DNA of 44,873 bases from Spirosoma fluviale (GCA_945897085.1 CAMDEU010000008.1:1-44873), one strand, 5' to 3'; numbered from the stretch's first letter, positions 1 to 9,530 are shown. The notes: generated from the sequence alone by a model not told the origin. Made by a program: numbers and translations.

Positions 1-10
1 AACAAACACT

Positions 11-23
11 AGGGATAATCCCT
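11..23. repeat. Short perfect palindrome before the first gene
   Basis: AGGGAT at 11-16 and ATCCCT at 18-23 form a perfect dyad around one base, flanked by a further AACAA (1-5) and TTGTT (24-28) pair. It lies 27 bases before the helicase start at 51. It could be an operator or the end of a terminator belonging to the gene before the window. Nothing else in the first 50 bases is recognisable. Confidence 0.3.
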
Positions 24-50
24 TGTTTCAAGGCTAAAGTACAACCATTC

Positions 51-1976
51 ATGCGGAATTCCCTCGAAGAAATTAAGGTAGGCCTAAAGCTGCTGCAACT
101 GGAGCGGCAAGAGGATCTGGCTCAGTACAAAAAGAAGTTTCTCAACACCACCATCGCGGACAAAAAGAAAGAGGGCATCACCTGGCATCCTGTCTTGCTC
201 AAGAAATCCAAGATCGGGATGGGCGAGCGGCTGATCATCGAGGTGGAGCGTACCGATACGAATTACCCTTCTTCCTTCAGTTCCGGCAAGTCTGTTTCTT
301 TTTTTTCAACACAGGATGGCTACCATAGCCCCGAGTTTCGAGTGAATGGAGTTGTCAATCAAGCAAAAAAGGATATGCTTATCGTCACGCTTCAAGCGGA
401 TGAAGTGCCGGAATGGATGGATTCAGGTAGGCTTGGGGTGGACCTACTTTTTGATGAGGCCAGCTACCGAGAGATGGAGTCCGCACTTAAAAAACTGCTG
501 GTAACTGAAGAGCCACATCTTCTAAAATTTAGGGATCTCGTTTACGGCGAGGGCCGTCCTGTTTTTGGAGAGGAATTAAAAATCGATCTTCCAGAATTGA
601 ATTTTTCGCAAGTGCTGGCCTGCCAAAAGATGGAAGCTGCCCAAGATATGGCGGTAGTTCATGGCCCTCCAGGTACAGGCAAGACCACCACGTTGATCGC
701 GGCGATTTCACGTGCAACACGGTCAAATCAGCGGATTTTGGTTTGTGCTCCGAGCAATGCTGCCGTAGACTTGCTTGTAGAAAAGCTGATTGACCTTGGC
801 ATTTCTACCCTTCGTCTAGGTCACCCTGCTCGTGTGGAGGAAAAAATCCTCAACCAGACCCTAGATGCCAAGGTTGCCTTGCACGACAGCTACCGCGATT
901 TGAAGAAGTTGCGCAAGGAAACGGAATCCTACCTACAGCTGGCGAAGCAATACAAACGAAATTTTGGACCCGAGGAGCGGGCGCAGCGCAAGCTCTTGTA
1001 CCAGGAAGTGAGCCGCATTCGAGAACTTGCGGAGCATCTGGAGGACTACATTCGGACGGATATCTACCAGAAGACCCAAGTATTTGCCAGCACCCTGGTG
1101 GGTGCAGGATCGCACCACCTCAAAGGGATGGTGTTCGATGTCGTTTTTATTGATGAAGCGGCGCAAGGTTTGGAGGCCGCGACCTGGATTCCGATAGTAA
1201 AAGCCAGAAAAGTGGTTTTTGCTGGTGACCACTGCCAGCTTCCTCCCACCATCAAGTCCATTGATGCCGCACGGCAGGGACTCTCCATTACCTTGTTTGA
1301 AAAAATGATTCAGCGCCATCCCCATGCTGCGCAAATGCTTCAGGTGCAGTACCGCATGCCGGAAGTGATCATGGGTTTTTCGAATCAGCAGTTTTATGAG
1401 GGAAAATTACAAGCGGCAGAGACCACGCAAACGCATGCTTTTTCCCCAGATGAACCCGTAATGGAGTGGGTCGATACGGCGGGTGCGGGCTACAGCGATC
1501 AGGTAGAATCCGAAAGTCTCAGCACCTTCAATCCCGAGGAGGCACAGTTTGCCTGCCAGTATCTCAACGAAACTGTCCTTCATTTAGGATTTGGACTTTT
1601 TAAAGAAAAGGGCTGGACTATTGGTCTGATTGCCCCGTATTCTGCGCAGGTACGCAGGCTGCGTTATTTGATTTTTGAAACCTATGCCTTTCCCAATTTG
1701 AGGGCCTTTGCTGACCTGATCACGATAGACACGGTGGACGGATTTCAGGGCCAGGAGCGAGATTTGATGCTGATTAGCCTTACCCGATCCAACGAGCGGG
1801 GAGAGATTGGTTTTTTATCGGATAAGCGCCGCATGAACGTCGCTTTGACCCGAGCCAAGCGGAAATTGATTGTGGTGGGGGATAGCAGTACCCTGGCACA
1901 GCATGCATTTTTTGACTCCTTACTTCGCTATGTCGAGGAAAATGGGAGCTACAAAAGTGTGTGGGAATTTTTGTAA
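51..1976 (+). CDS. SF1 superfamily DNA/RNA helicase, IGHMBP2/DNA2-like
   Basis: A 641-residue ATP-dependent helicase of superfamily 1 (Upf1/DNA2/IGHMBP2 group), expected to unwind DNA or RNA in the cytoplasm. An N-terminal beta-rich region (about residues 20-150) precedes the motor. Walker A is GPPGTGKTT at residues 205-213, preceded by a Q-like motif (LNFSQVLACQKM). Walker B is DEAA at 368-371. The second RecA domain shows QYRMP, a VDGFQGQE motif and VALTRAKRKLIVVGD near the C terminus, all typical of this group. Length is normal for bacterial members. The ATG start at 51 is the first in frame with no competing candidate. It converges with the DEAD-box helicase with only four bases between the stop codons, so antisense overlap of transcripts is likely. 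The biological substrate cannot be told from sequence. Confidence 0.9.
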   Translation: MRNSLEEIKVGLKLLQLERQEDLAQYKKKFLNTTIADKKKEGITWHPVLLKKSKIGMGERLIIEVERTDTNYPSSFSSGKSVSFFSTQDGYHSPEFRVNGVVNQAKKDMLIVTLQADEVPEWMDSGRLGVDLLFDEASYREMESALKKLLVTEEPHLLKFRDLVYGEGRPVFGEELKIDLPELNFSQVLACQKMEAAQDMAVVHGPPGTGKTTTLIAAISRATRSNQRILVCAPSNAAVDLLVEKLIDLGISTLRLGHPARVEEKILNQTLDAKVALHDSYRDLKKLRKETESYLQLAKQYKRNFGPEERAQRKLLYQEVSRIRELAEHLEDYIRTDIYQKTQVFASTLVGAGSHHLKGMVFDVVFIDEAAQGLEAATWIPIVKARKVVFAGDHCQLPPTIKSIDAARQGLSITLFEKMIQRHPHAAQMLQVQYRMPEVIMGFSNQQFYEGKLQAAETTQTHAFSPDEPVMEWVDTAGAGYSDQVESESLSTFNPEEAQFACQYLNETVLHLGFGLFKEKGWTIGLIAPYSAQVRRLRYLIFETYAFPNLRAFADLITIDTVDGFQGQERDLMLISLTRSNERGEIGFLSDKRRMNVALTRAKRKLIVVGDSSTLAQHAFFDSLLRYVEENGSYKSVWEFL

Positions 1977-1980
1977 GCGC

Positions 1981-3147
1981 CTATTCGCTGGGTGCTTCTC
2001 CCAGCTCCATACTTTCTTTGCCAAAGGCTTCGGCAGGGACCAAGATTACCCATTTGCCCATCTTCTTTTGAATGACCTTGAAATGATGCTGCTCCTCTGG
2101 GGTGATCAAGCTGATGGCTTGCCCCATGCTACCCGCCCGGCCTGTACGGCCGATACGGTGAATGTAATCCTTGGGTGAACGCGGCAGTTCGTAGTTGATC
2201 ACCAAAGGCAAGGCTTGTATGTCAATTCCTCGAGCAGCAAGGTCGGTGGCTACCAATACCCTAGTTTTTCCTGACTTAAACTTGGACAGTGCTTCGGTTC
2301 GTGCACCTTGACTTTTGTCTCCATGGAAGGCGGTGGCTTCGATGCCATTTTTGGTAAGTTTGACTACCAGGTTATCTGCTGTACGGATGGAGGAGGTGAA
2401 AATCAGGATTTGCTTCCAATCTCCAGATTGAATAAGCTGACGCAAGAAGGGGCCTTTGGATTCGGGGCTGACCCGGTAGGCTTCTTGCTGTATCAGATCT
2501 GGGGTAAAATCCTCTGCCGCTACCTGCACGCGCACTGGATCCTTAAGCAGCTCTTGGATCAGAACGGCAACCTCCTTGTCTTCTGTGGCTGAAAATAGGA
2601 GGGTCTGTTTCTTTTTGGGGAGCAATTCCAGGAGGTGGTCCATCTCTTCTCGGAAGCCCATCTGCAGCATTTTGTCGGCTTCGTCAAGGACCAATGTTTG
2701 AATGCGTCCTATGCCTACCGCATTTCGGCCTACTAGGTCAATGAGTCTTCCCGGTGTGGCAATTAGGATCTCTACACCACCCAATTTAATCATCTGTGGA
2801 TTGATGGAAACTCCCCCGAAGATGGCGAGGGATTTGATGCGTCGAGGAAGGAAGCGGCTAAAGTTTTCGGTCACTTCTGCCACCTGTATCGCCAATTCCC
2901 GGGTGGGCACCAGCACCAGAACAGGAGGCTGTCGGTCTCGAGGAGCTTCATGGGGTAGGAGCAGTTGGAGTATGGGAAGTATGTAGGCGGCAGTTTTTCC
3001 AGAGCCTGTGGGGGCAAGTCCAAGGATGTCTTTTTGTTGAAGAATTGCAGGAATGGCCTCAATCTGAATTGGATAGGGGCTTTCATATTTTGCACGTTCG
3101 ATTGAGCTAAGAAGATCTTTTGACAGTCCTATGTCGGAAAAATTCAT
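1981..3147 (-). CDS. DEAD-box ATP-dependent RNA helicase (RhlE-like)
   Basis: A 388-residue RNA helicase of superfamily 2, expected to remodel RNA or ribosomal particles in the cytoplasm. From the ATG at 3147 (MNFSDIGLS, the F of the usual F-x-G-L Q-motif upstream), Walker A is APTGSGKT at 45-52, PTRELA follows near residue 81, TPGR near 131, DEAD at 155-158, then SAT, and HRIGRTGRAG in the second RecA domain. There is almost no C-terminal tail, unlike basic-tailed RhlE or DeaD proteins, so this is a minimal core enzyme. The frame stays open up to a TTG at 3231, but family alignment of the Q-motif and a TAnnTTTG-type box on the minus strand at 3163-3170 favour the start at 3147. It is convergent with the SF1 helicase. 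Confidence 0.92.
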   Translation of the reverse strand: MNFSDIGLSKDLLSSIERAKYESPYPIQIEAIPAILQQKDILGLAPTGSGKTAAYILPILQLLLPHEAPRDRQPPVLVLVPTRELAIQVAEVTENFSRFLPRRIKSLAIFGGVSINPQMIKLGGVEILIATPGRLIDLVGRNAVGIGRIQTLVLDEADKMLQMGFREEMDHLLELLPKKKQTLLFSATEDKEVAVLIQELLKDPVRVQVAAEDFTPDLIQQEAYRVSPESKGPFLRQLIQSGDWKQILIFTSSIRTADNLVVKLTKNGIEATAFHGDKSQGARTEALSKFKSGKTRVLVATDLAARGIDIQALPLVINYELPRSPKDYIHRIGRTGRAGSMGQAISLITPEEQHHFKVIQKKMGKWVILVPAEAFGKESMELGEAPSE

Positions 3148-3162
3148 GGTAGGTATTTTACG

Positions 3163-3170
3163 CAAAGTTA
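3163..3170 (-). promoter_or_regulatory. Bacteroidota-type -7 box for the DEAD-box helicase
   Basis: The minus strand reads TAACTTTG, matching the Bacteroidota -7 consensus TAnnTTTG, 16 bases before the ATG at 3147. I see no matching TTTG about 20 bases further upstream, so only half of the promoter is supported. Confidence 0.4.
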
Positions 3171-3357
3171 GGAGAAGTAAGGGAAAGCCTTTCCTTTTTA
3201 CTTTCAAGTGAACCAAACTTTGCCATTGCAAATTGGAATATTTCCATTTGATGATTTATTCTTGTAAATCAGAAGAATAAAAGCCAAATTAGTTTTCTTC
3301 CGAATGAGTTGGATTCATTCTTTCTCATTTGCTTAAACCCAAAATACCTGATTGACT

Positions 3358-5901
3358 ATGTTTCGAGGTCCCCTGTTGACTTGTGTGGTTGGTACATTAC
3401 TTTGTTTGTCCTGTAAAGAGTCCGGACCTCTTCCGGAAACACCAGATAGTCCTGCCCGGACTGCGGAAGATGAGTTGAAAACTTTTCAAATTGAATCCGG
3501 ATTCGAAGTTCAGTTAGTGGCTTCAGAACCTTTAGTCGAATCTCCTGTAATCATTCATTTTGATGAAGACGGACGACTTTGGGTGGTAGAAATGCGCGGC
3601 TACATGAGTGATATTGAAGGTTCGGAGGAGAAGCAACCTGTTGGTTCTGTCGCAATTCTAGAGGATACCGACGGCGATGGCCTGATGGATAAGCGGACGG
3701 TGTATCTAGATTCTTTGATTATGCCGAGAGCTTTGGGTCTGTTCAAAAACGGAGCCTTGGTAGCAGAAAACAATAAGCTGTGGATCACCCAAGACCTCGA
3801 TGGAGACTGGAAAGCGGATTCCAAAATTTTACTTGATTCGACCTATTCTGCCAATGGAATTCCCGAGCATTCCGACAATGGTTTTGTGCGGAATTCCGAC
3901 AATTGGTATTACAGTGCCAAATCACGTCTTCGGTATCGCTTTCAAAACGAGACTTGGATTCGTGACAGTACCGAGTTTCGTGGGCAATGGGGGATTTCTC
4001 AGGATGATCAGGGTCGTTTGATTTACAATTACAACTGGTCCCAACTTCATGGAGATCTAGTACCGGCCAATTATTTATCCCGAAATAAAAACCACAAACC
4101 TTCCACTGGCATAGACCATGGCTTGACGATTGATCGAAAGGTATTTCCCATCCGATCCAATCCCGCTGTAAATAGGGGGTATATTCCTGGTACGCTAGAT
4201 TCTGCGGGACGACTTTTTGAATTTAGTTCAGCCTGTGCACCGACGGTCTATCGCAGTCAGCTTTTCCCCAAGGAATATCATGGGAATATCTTCGTGCTAG
4301 AAAATGCCGGAAATCTCGTCAAGCGGAATGTAGTGACCGAAAAAGGAGTTTTTCTTGAAGCACATGACCCAAATCCAGGCACTGAATTTTTTGCTTCCAC
4401 AGATGAGCGATTCCGTCCTGTGTATGCAACGGTTGGGCCAGATGGCGGATTTTACCTCGCTGATATGTATCAAGGAATTGTCCAGTATGGCTCTTACATG
4501 ACTCCATATTTAAAAGAACAAACGCTTAAGCGAGGTTTAGATTCGCCTGGTCATATGGGGCGAATTTGGAGGGTAGTTCCTAAAGGATTTGATCCCAAAA
4601 AGGCTCCAAAGCTTTCTCAAGCAAGCATAACGGACTTGGTCCAATATCTTTCCCATCAAGATGGCTGGTTTCGGGATATGGCACAGCGGCTTTTGGTAGA
4701 AAAAAATGATCCTAATTCTGTGGGGCCTCTAGAAGATCTAGTAAAAAATGGAAAATCTGAGTTAGGGCGATTCCATGCACTTTGGACCTTGGAAGGAATG
4801 GGGAAAGTCAATGCTCCTCTTTTGCTCGAAGTATTGAAAAACGGGACTGACCTGCTCAAGACTACAGTACTTAGACAATTAGAAATTTCGGCTGCAAAAG
4901 ATCCCGGGATTTTACGCCAACTGGAAGCTATCGCAATTGATCTGGCTGATAAAGCTTCTGACAAGGTTGCACTACAATTGGCGCTGAGTTCGGAGATTTT
5001 TTCACCCGAAGTCAAGATTAATTTTTTAAGCCAAATCATCGACGACTATAGTCATTTAGCGTTGATAAGGGATGCCGCTATGAGTAGTCTAGAGGATCAA
5101 GAGTATCATTTTTTACAAAAAATAATGACTACTAAAACCTGGAAAGAGGCCAATCCCGATCGGGAAGTTTTCCTAGAAATGCTCACCTCAGCAATCATTA
5201 ATAACAGAGAGCCGGCAGAGATTACTGGACTTTTGGCTATTTCGGATTCAAAGGAAATAGGCTGGAAGGAATCTGTCATCCTTGCAGGTATGGCTATTCA
5301 GGCAGGGGACATTGATCAACCCGGTCTGGTGGTACTACAAAGCGAACCTTCCATTTTCAAACGGACTGATTTGCCCATTAATCAGAATAGAATGGCGATG
5401 CTGAAGCGGCTTTTCTCCTGGCCTGGCTATCAGCCTTCCGCAAAATTAACTTCCACCGGGAATTTGGATGAAAAAGCCATGAAGCAATTTTCCGACGGAC
5501 GCCAGAAGTATTTGGTCTCCTGTGCAGGGTGTCATGGGAATAATGGAAAAGGTGCGGCTCGAATGGGTCCTCCATTAGCAGGTTCTGAATGGGTAGTCGG
5601 AGATGAAGTCCGGCTTTCGCTGATTCTGCTGCATGGATTGGAAGGTCCGATCGAAGTGGCCGGGAAAAAATATGATGCCCCTGAGATTTTGCCGGTAATG
5701 CCTTCCCATTCGACGATGGATGATGCGGTGATTGCCTCTATTCTTACCTACATTCGAAATGAATGGGGCAATGAAGCATCACCTATCAGCGGTAGGACGG
5801 TAGGTTCCACCCGTCACTTGAATCAGGGTAGGGTGTATCCTTGGTCTGCTGCCGAACTCAATAAGCACATGGAAAGACTTGTAGCCAATTCCAAACCCTA
5901 A
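3358..5901 (+). CDS. Lipoprotein PVC-type dehydrogenase with C-terminal cytochrome c
   Basis: An 847-residue exported protein that probably oxidises a sugar or alcohol and passes electrons to a built-in heme. Residues 1-18 look like a lipoprotein signal ending LCLSC. A beta-propeller of the glucose/sorbosone dehydrogenase or DUF7133 type follows (about 40-400), with a DTDGDG calcium-type loop near residue 110. A helical HEAT-like region spans about 430-640. The cytochrome c domain has CAGCH at residues 722-726 and a likely axial Met in the VMPSHSTM stretch. I chose the ATG at 3358 over the TTG at 3352 because it gives a compact signal peptide. The next gene starts six bases after the stop, so the two form an operon. 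The substrate is unknown. Family-level calling is secure, the exact reaction is not. Confidence 0.85.
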   Translation: MFRGPLLTCVVGTLLCLSCKESGPLPETPDSPARTAEDELKTFQIESGFEVQLVASEPLVESPVIIHFDEDGRLWVVEMRGYMSDIEGSEEKQPVGSVAILEDTDGDGLMDKRTVYLDSLIMPRALGLFKNGALVAENNKLWITQDLDGDWKADSKILLDSTYSANGIPEHSDNGFVRNSDNWYYSAKSRLRYRFQNETWIRDSTEFRGQWGISQDDQGRLIYNYNWSQLHGDLVPANYLSRNKNHKPSTGIDHGLTIDRKVFPIRSNPAVNRGYIPGTLDSAGRLFEFSSACAPTVYRSQLFPKEYHGNIFVLENAGNLVKRNVVTEKGVFLEAHDPNPGTEFFASTDERFRPVYATVGPDGGFYLADMYQGIVQYGSYMTPYLKEQTLKRGLDSPGHMGRIWRVVPKGFDPKKAPKLSQASITDLVQYLSHQDGWFRDMAQRLLVEKNDPNSVGPLEDLVKNGKSELGRFHALWTLEGMGKVNAPLLLEVLKNGTDLLKTTVLRQLEISAAKDPGILRQLEAIAIDLADKASDKVALQLALSSEIFSPEVKINFLSQIIDDYSHLALIRDAAMSSLEDQEYHFLQKIMTTKTWKEANPDREVFLEMLTSAIINNREPAEITGLLAISDSKEIGWKESVILAGMAIQAGDIDQPGLVVLQSEPSIFKRTDLPINQNRMAMLKRLFSWPGYQPSAKLTSTGNLDEKAMKQFSDGRQKYLVSCAGCHGNNGKGAARMGPPLAGSEWVVGDEVRLSLILLHGLEGPIEVAGKKYDAPEILPVMPSHSTMDDAVIASILTYIRNEWGNEASPISGRTVGSTRHLNQGRVYPWSAAELNKHMERLVANSKP

Positions 5902-5907
5902 CCCAAA

Positions 5908-7011
5908 ATGTCCCAGCCAATGGAGTCCAATGTTAGCACTAAAGAATTTTCCTCTGGTAGGAGGGAGTTTTTGATAAAATCAGGACTTGTGACTGCTGCC
6001 ATGAGTTTGCCTTTTTCAGTTTTGCCGGAAAGTTTAAAAGGTGTGCCGATGGGAGTTGTAGTCCATTCCTATGGGAATCGCTACGGATCCAAGGTGGAAA
6101 GTACTAAGTATCCCGGATTCCAAAATGCGCTAGATTTCATGTTGCATTGTCATTCAATTGGTGCAGGAGGAATTCAGACCCTAGTAGGGGGATGGTCGGA
6201 AGACTTCTCTAGAAAGGTTCGTGATATGCGAGAAAATCTAGGAATGTATTTGGAGGGAAGTATAGGTCTTTCTCAAAGTGAAGCCGATATTTCGAGATTT
6301 GAAAAAGAGGTGCTTTTAGCCAAAGAAGCTGGGGCAAGTATATTGAGGACGGTTTGTCTAAGTGGAAGACGTTATGAAAATTTCAAGACGAAACAGGAGT
6401 GGAATGAATTCAAAATAAACTCAACGAAGGCACTTCAACTTGCAGAACCCATTGTTCGAAAACACAAAGTGAAGCTAGCAGTAGAGAATCATAAGGATTG
6501 GAAAGCTGCCGAACTCTCTCAACTCATTCAAAGCCTTGGCAGCGAATGGATGGGAGTGACTTTGGACTTTGGAAACAATGTCTCGTTACTCGAGGAACCA
6601 ATGGAAGTGATCCGGACTTTGGCTCCTTTTGCATTTTCCACCCATGTGAAAGATATGGGGGTAAAAGCATATTCGGATGGATTTCTGCTATCAGAGGTGC
6701 CACTAGGGTCAGGAATTGTAGATTTAAAAGAAGCAGTGACCTTGTGCCAAAAATTTAATCCTGCGGTGACCTTCAGCCTGGAAATGATTACTCGAGATCC
6801 TTTGCAAATCCCCTGTTTAGAAGAACGGTACTGGACAACTTTTGAAAATCCATCCGCCCAAGATCTGGCAAAAATCCTGAGGTTGGTCCGTGACAAACCT
6901 TATACTGATTCTCTTCCTGAGGTAAAAAACCTGAGCGCGGAAGAAAAACTCGCTTTCGAAGAGGAGAATGTGTTGAAGTGTCTTGCTTATTCCAAATCCC
7001 AATTACTGTAG
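5908..7011 (+). CDS. Exported sugar phosphate isomerase/epimerase-like TIM-barrel protein
   Basis: A 367-residue AP-endonuclease-2/xylose-isomerase-like TIM-barrel protein. The N terminus carries GRREFLIKSG followed by a hydrophobic run (residues 20-45), resembling a twin-arginine export signal, so it probably acts in the periplasm. Metal-ligand-type motifs of the fold are visible: VENHKD, HVKDMG and FSLEMITRDP. Members isomerise, epimerise, dehydrate or cleave sugars and their keto derivatives. No phosphate-specific feature is visible and the family name is conventional. It follows the cytochrome-dehydrogenase gene by six bases, which suggests that it acts on the oxidised product of that enzyme. 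This partnership is inferred from gene order. Confidence 0.82.
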   Translation: MSQPMESNVSTKEFSSGRREFLIKSGLVTAAMSLPFSVLPESLKGVPMGVVVHSYGNRYGSKVESTKYPGFQNALDFMLHCHSIGAGGIQTLVGGWSEDFSRKVRDMRENLGMYLEGSIGLSQSEADISRFEKEVLLAKEAGASILRTVCLSGRRYENFKTKQEWNEFKINSTKALQLAEPIVRKHKVKLAVENHKDWKAAELSQLIQSLGSEWMGVTLDFGNNVSLLEEPMEVIRTLAPFAFSTHVKDMGVKAYSDGFLLSEVPLGSGIVDLKEAVTLCQKFNPAVTFSLEMITRDPLQIPCLEERYWTTFENPSAQDLAKILRLVRDKPYTDSLPEVKNLSAEEKLAFEEENVLKCLAYSKSQLL

Positions 7012-7112
7012 GAATTCATTGTAAGTTGCGAAAAGTAAGTAGGATGCATTAAACATGGATTTTACTAACTACTTACACTGTACTCGATTAAAAAATTCAA
7101 AAGAATAAAAAC

Positions 7113-7907
7113 ATGTCCCAATTCGACCTAACCCAACTCCCCGGAATTGCTCTTTTTTCACTCAAAGGTAAATCTGCCATTATCACTGGAGGTACCAAAG
7201 GCCTAGGGTTGGCTATGGCTGCTGGACTGGCTTCAGCTGGTGCTAATGTAATGCTGGTGAGTCGCAAGGCTTCCGATGGGGATGCCGCTGCTGCTGAGAT
7301 TGCTGCTCAGTATGGGGTCAAAGCCATGACTTTCGCTGCAGATGTAGTAAACAAATCCGCCATGGAAGCCATGGCAAAAACAGCTTTTGAGGCTTTTGGA
7401 TCAATCGACATCCTGATCAATTCAGCGGGGATCAATATTCGGGGAGCAATTGATGAGTTGAGTCATGAAGACTTTACCAGTGTGATGGACGTAAATGTTA
7501 CTGGAACCTGGTTGGCAAATCGTTCAGTGACTCCCTATATGAAGGAAAAAAATAAAGGGTCAATCATCAATCTCGCCAGTACCTTAGGCTTGGTGGGACT
7601 TTCTAACCGAACCCCTTATGCTTCGAGTAAGGGAGCGGTGGTACAGATGACTCGCGCTTTGGCTTTGGAATTGGCACCTTGGAAAATTACCGTAAATGCG
7701 ATTTGTCCGGGTCCATTTTTGACTGAGATGAATATTCCTATTGCGGATACCGAGGAGGGAAAAAAGTTTATAGTCGGTGCCACTGCCTTGGGACGTTGGG
7801 CTGAACTGAAAGAAATTCAGGGAGCAGCGATTTTTCTAGCTTCAGATGCTGCTACTTACCTAGTAGGATCAATGCTCACTGTGGATGGGGGATGGACAGC
7901 CCGATAA
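7113..7907 (+). CDS. SDR family oxidoreductase, gluconate 5-dehydrogenase-like
   Basis: A 264-residue classical short-chain dehydrogenase, cytoplasmic, interconverting an alcohol and a ketone with NAD(H) or NADP(H). The nucleotide-binding TGGTKGLG is at residues 25-32, NSAG at 103-106, and the catalytic Ser156, Tyr169 and Lys173 (YASSK) are all present. The C-terminal DGGWTAR ending is typical of this group. The overall form, together with a GntP-type sugar-acid permease in the convergent neighbouring gene, suggests a gluconate, ketogluconate or deoxygluconate dehydrogenase. Other SDR substrates remain possible. It starts 101 bases after the isomerase gene and may share its transcript. Confidence 0.85.
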   Translation: MSQFDLTQLPGIALFSLKGKSAIITGGTKGLGLAMAAGLASAGANVMLVSRKASDGDAAAAEIAAQYGVKAMTFAADVVNKSAMEAMAKTAFEAFGSIDILINSAGINIRGAIDELSHEDFTSVMDVNVTGTWLANRSVTPYMKEKNKGSIINLASTLGLVGLSNRTPYASSKGAVVQMTRALALELAPWKITVNAICPGPFLTEMNIPIADTEEGKKFIVGATALGRWAELKEIQGAAIFLASDAATYLVGSMLTVDGGWTAR

Positions 7908-7986
7908 AGCGCGAACTGTGTGGTGAGAAACCTCAATTAACACATGGCATTCAACTTATCATCGGTCATCTTGCACCTGACCATTA

Positions 7987-9318
7987 TTATACCACCACCA
8001 AAGTTAAAACAAAAATCAATAAAATTGCAGTCACTCCAGCGATTAAGGTGCCCAGGCTATGCGACATATTTCCTTGCTTGATGCTCATGCCTGAAAGTTG
8101 AGTGACCACCCAGAACCCGCTGTCATTGGCGTGGGAAATGCAGAGTGCGCCTGCTCCAATTGCGAGTGCAGTGAAGACTTTCATTGTTTCAGAATCCAGT
8201 CCTAACTGTCCCAAAATTGGCGCTATAATTGACGCGGTGGTGATCATTGCGACGGTCGTCGATCCCTGTGCCGTTTTTAGTGCAAACGCAATCAAAAAAG
8301 GTAGAAAAATCCCCCAATTTGCATCACTCATGTTAGAAGTGACTAGGTCGCCGACGCCTGAATTTTGGAGCATTTTTCCAAATACTGAACCTGCTCCGGT
8401 AATCAGAATAACCGGGGCAGCAAGTAGAATTGATTCCCCAATCCAACCTGAGGAGGATAGAAGTTTGCGGTCAAACTTTTTTGGTAAAGTGAAGGACAAA
8501 AGCGCACCAATCAACAAGGAAATAACCGGAGAACCTATGAATTGAATCGCCTGGGTATACGCGCTTTCTCCAAAAGGCTTGGTAGGATAATTCGCGATAG
8601 ATGCCAGAATAATCAGGATCAAAGGAATGATTACAGGAAGCAGCGAATTGAAAAATGTTGGGAGTTCTTTCTTATCTAATTTTTTTTCATCCGCGATTAG
8701 TTGTGGTTCAAGCGGAATCTTGACCACAAACTTATTGACAAAGAAATATAGTGGGATAAGTGTGATCAGTGAAACAACCAGTCCCCAAATTATCATTTGA
8801 CCTAAATCTGCACCTAAAATTGCTGCAGCAGCAATCGGACCGGGAGTTGGAGGTACCAATGCGTGACTTGCCATAGCCCCAAGAGAAAGTGCAACAATTG
8901 TTGCTGCGTAGGAAATTTTACTTTTTGAAGCTAATGATTTGGCAATTGGGTTCATCATGATGATGGTACTATCTCCAAAAATTGGAACAGATAAAACCCA
9001 CCCACTTAGCATCAAGGAAAGGTTGACAAATTTCTCTCCAATCCATTTCAGAATCCGGTCTGCAATGACGATCGCACCCCCCGTTTTTTCTAGAAAAGTT
9101 CCCATGATTACTCCCAAAAGAATCAAAAGACCCACACTTCCCATCACCCCACCAAATCCCTCAGAAATTGATTTGACGATAAGGTCTGTTGGCATTCGCA
9201 TCATCAGCCCGTAAATAATTGCCCCTACAAAAAGTGCAAGAAATGGATGAATGTCATATTTGACTATGGCGAGTAGGATCAAGGCCAAAGCAACCAGTAC
9301 AATTAGAAGTGTAAGCAT
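7987..9318 (-). CDS. GntP family permease (gluconate or related sugar acid:H+ symporter)
   Basis: A 443-residue integral inner-membrane transporter, hydrophobic throughout, with about 12-14 membrane segments beginning directly at the N terminus (LTLLIVLVALALILLAIV). GntP family features include the long run GDSTIIMMNPIAKSLA, the SHALVPPTPGPIAAA segment and the AQGSTTVAMITTASI segment, which are strongly conserved in gluconate and related transporters. It would bring a hydroxy acid such as gluconate, idonate or glycerate into the cell with protons. It is convergent with the SDR gene, with 79 bases between the stops and no clear terminator. This pairing supports a sugar-acid role. The 274 bases upstream hold only a 10-base direct repeat. 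Confidence 0.9.
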   Translation of the reverse strand: MLTLLIVLVALALILLAIVKYDIHPFLALFVGAIIYGLMMRMPTDLIVKSISEGFGGVMGSVGLLILLGVIMGTFLEKTGGAIVIADRILKWIGEKFVNLSLMLSGWVLSVPIFGDSTIIMMNPIAKSLASKSKISYAATIVALSLGAMASHALVPPTPGPIAAAAILGADLGQMIIWGLVVSLITLIPLYFFVNKFVVKIPLEPQLIADEKKLDKKELPTFFNSLLPVIIPLILIILASIANYPTKPFGESAYTQAIQFIGSPVISLLIGALLSFTLPKKFDRKLLSSSGWIGESILLAAPVILITGAGSVFGKMLQNSGVGDLVTSNMSDANWGIFLPFLIAFALKTAQGSTTVAMITTASIIAPILGQLGLDSETMKVFTALAIGAGALCISHANDSGFWVVTQLSGMSIKQGNMSHSLGTLIAGVTAILLIFVLTLVVV

Positions 9319-9450
9319 TTTGGGGTTTTGTTAGGCTGGAAAGAGTGGGAAGGAGAACAATTACTGTCCTACATCACCGAAAATAAAATAAATATGCAGA
9401 AAACCCAACGATTCCGCACATTTAAAGGATGGATGGTTGCATGACTGGTG

Positions 9451-9530
9451 TTAATTTGATGTCTACCCATTACAATTTCAATTCTAATTTTTATTCCTTA
9501 GGTAAAAGACCAATTTTCCATTAATTTGAT
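9451..9530. repeat. Direct repeat TTAATTTGAT in an intergenic region
   Basis: TTAATTTGAT occurs at 9451-9460 and again at 9521-9530 in the A/T-rich gap between the divergent GntP and GH20 genes. The copies are 70 bases apart. They could be binding sites shared by the two promoters, but the sequence is A/T-rich and chance is possible. Confidence 0.25.

Noticed and set aside
3148-3231. 28-residue N-terminal extension of the DEAD-box helicase from a TTG
   Set aside because: The extension includes the likely -7 box at 3163-3170 and does not resemble the family; the ATG at 3147 aligns with the Q-motif.
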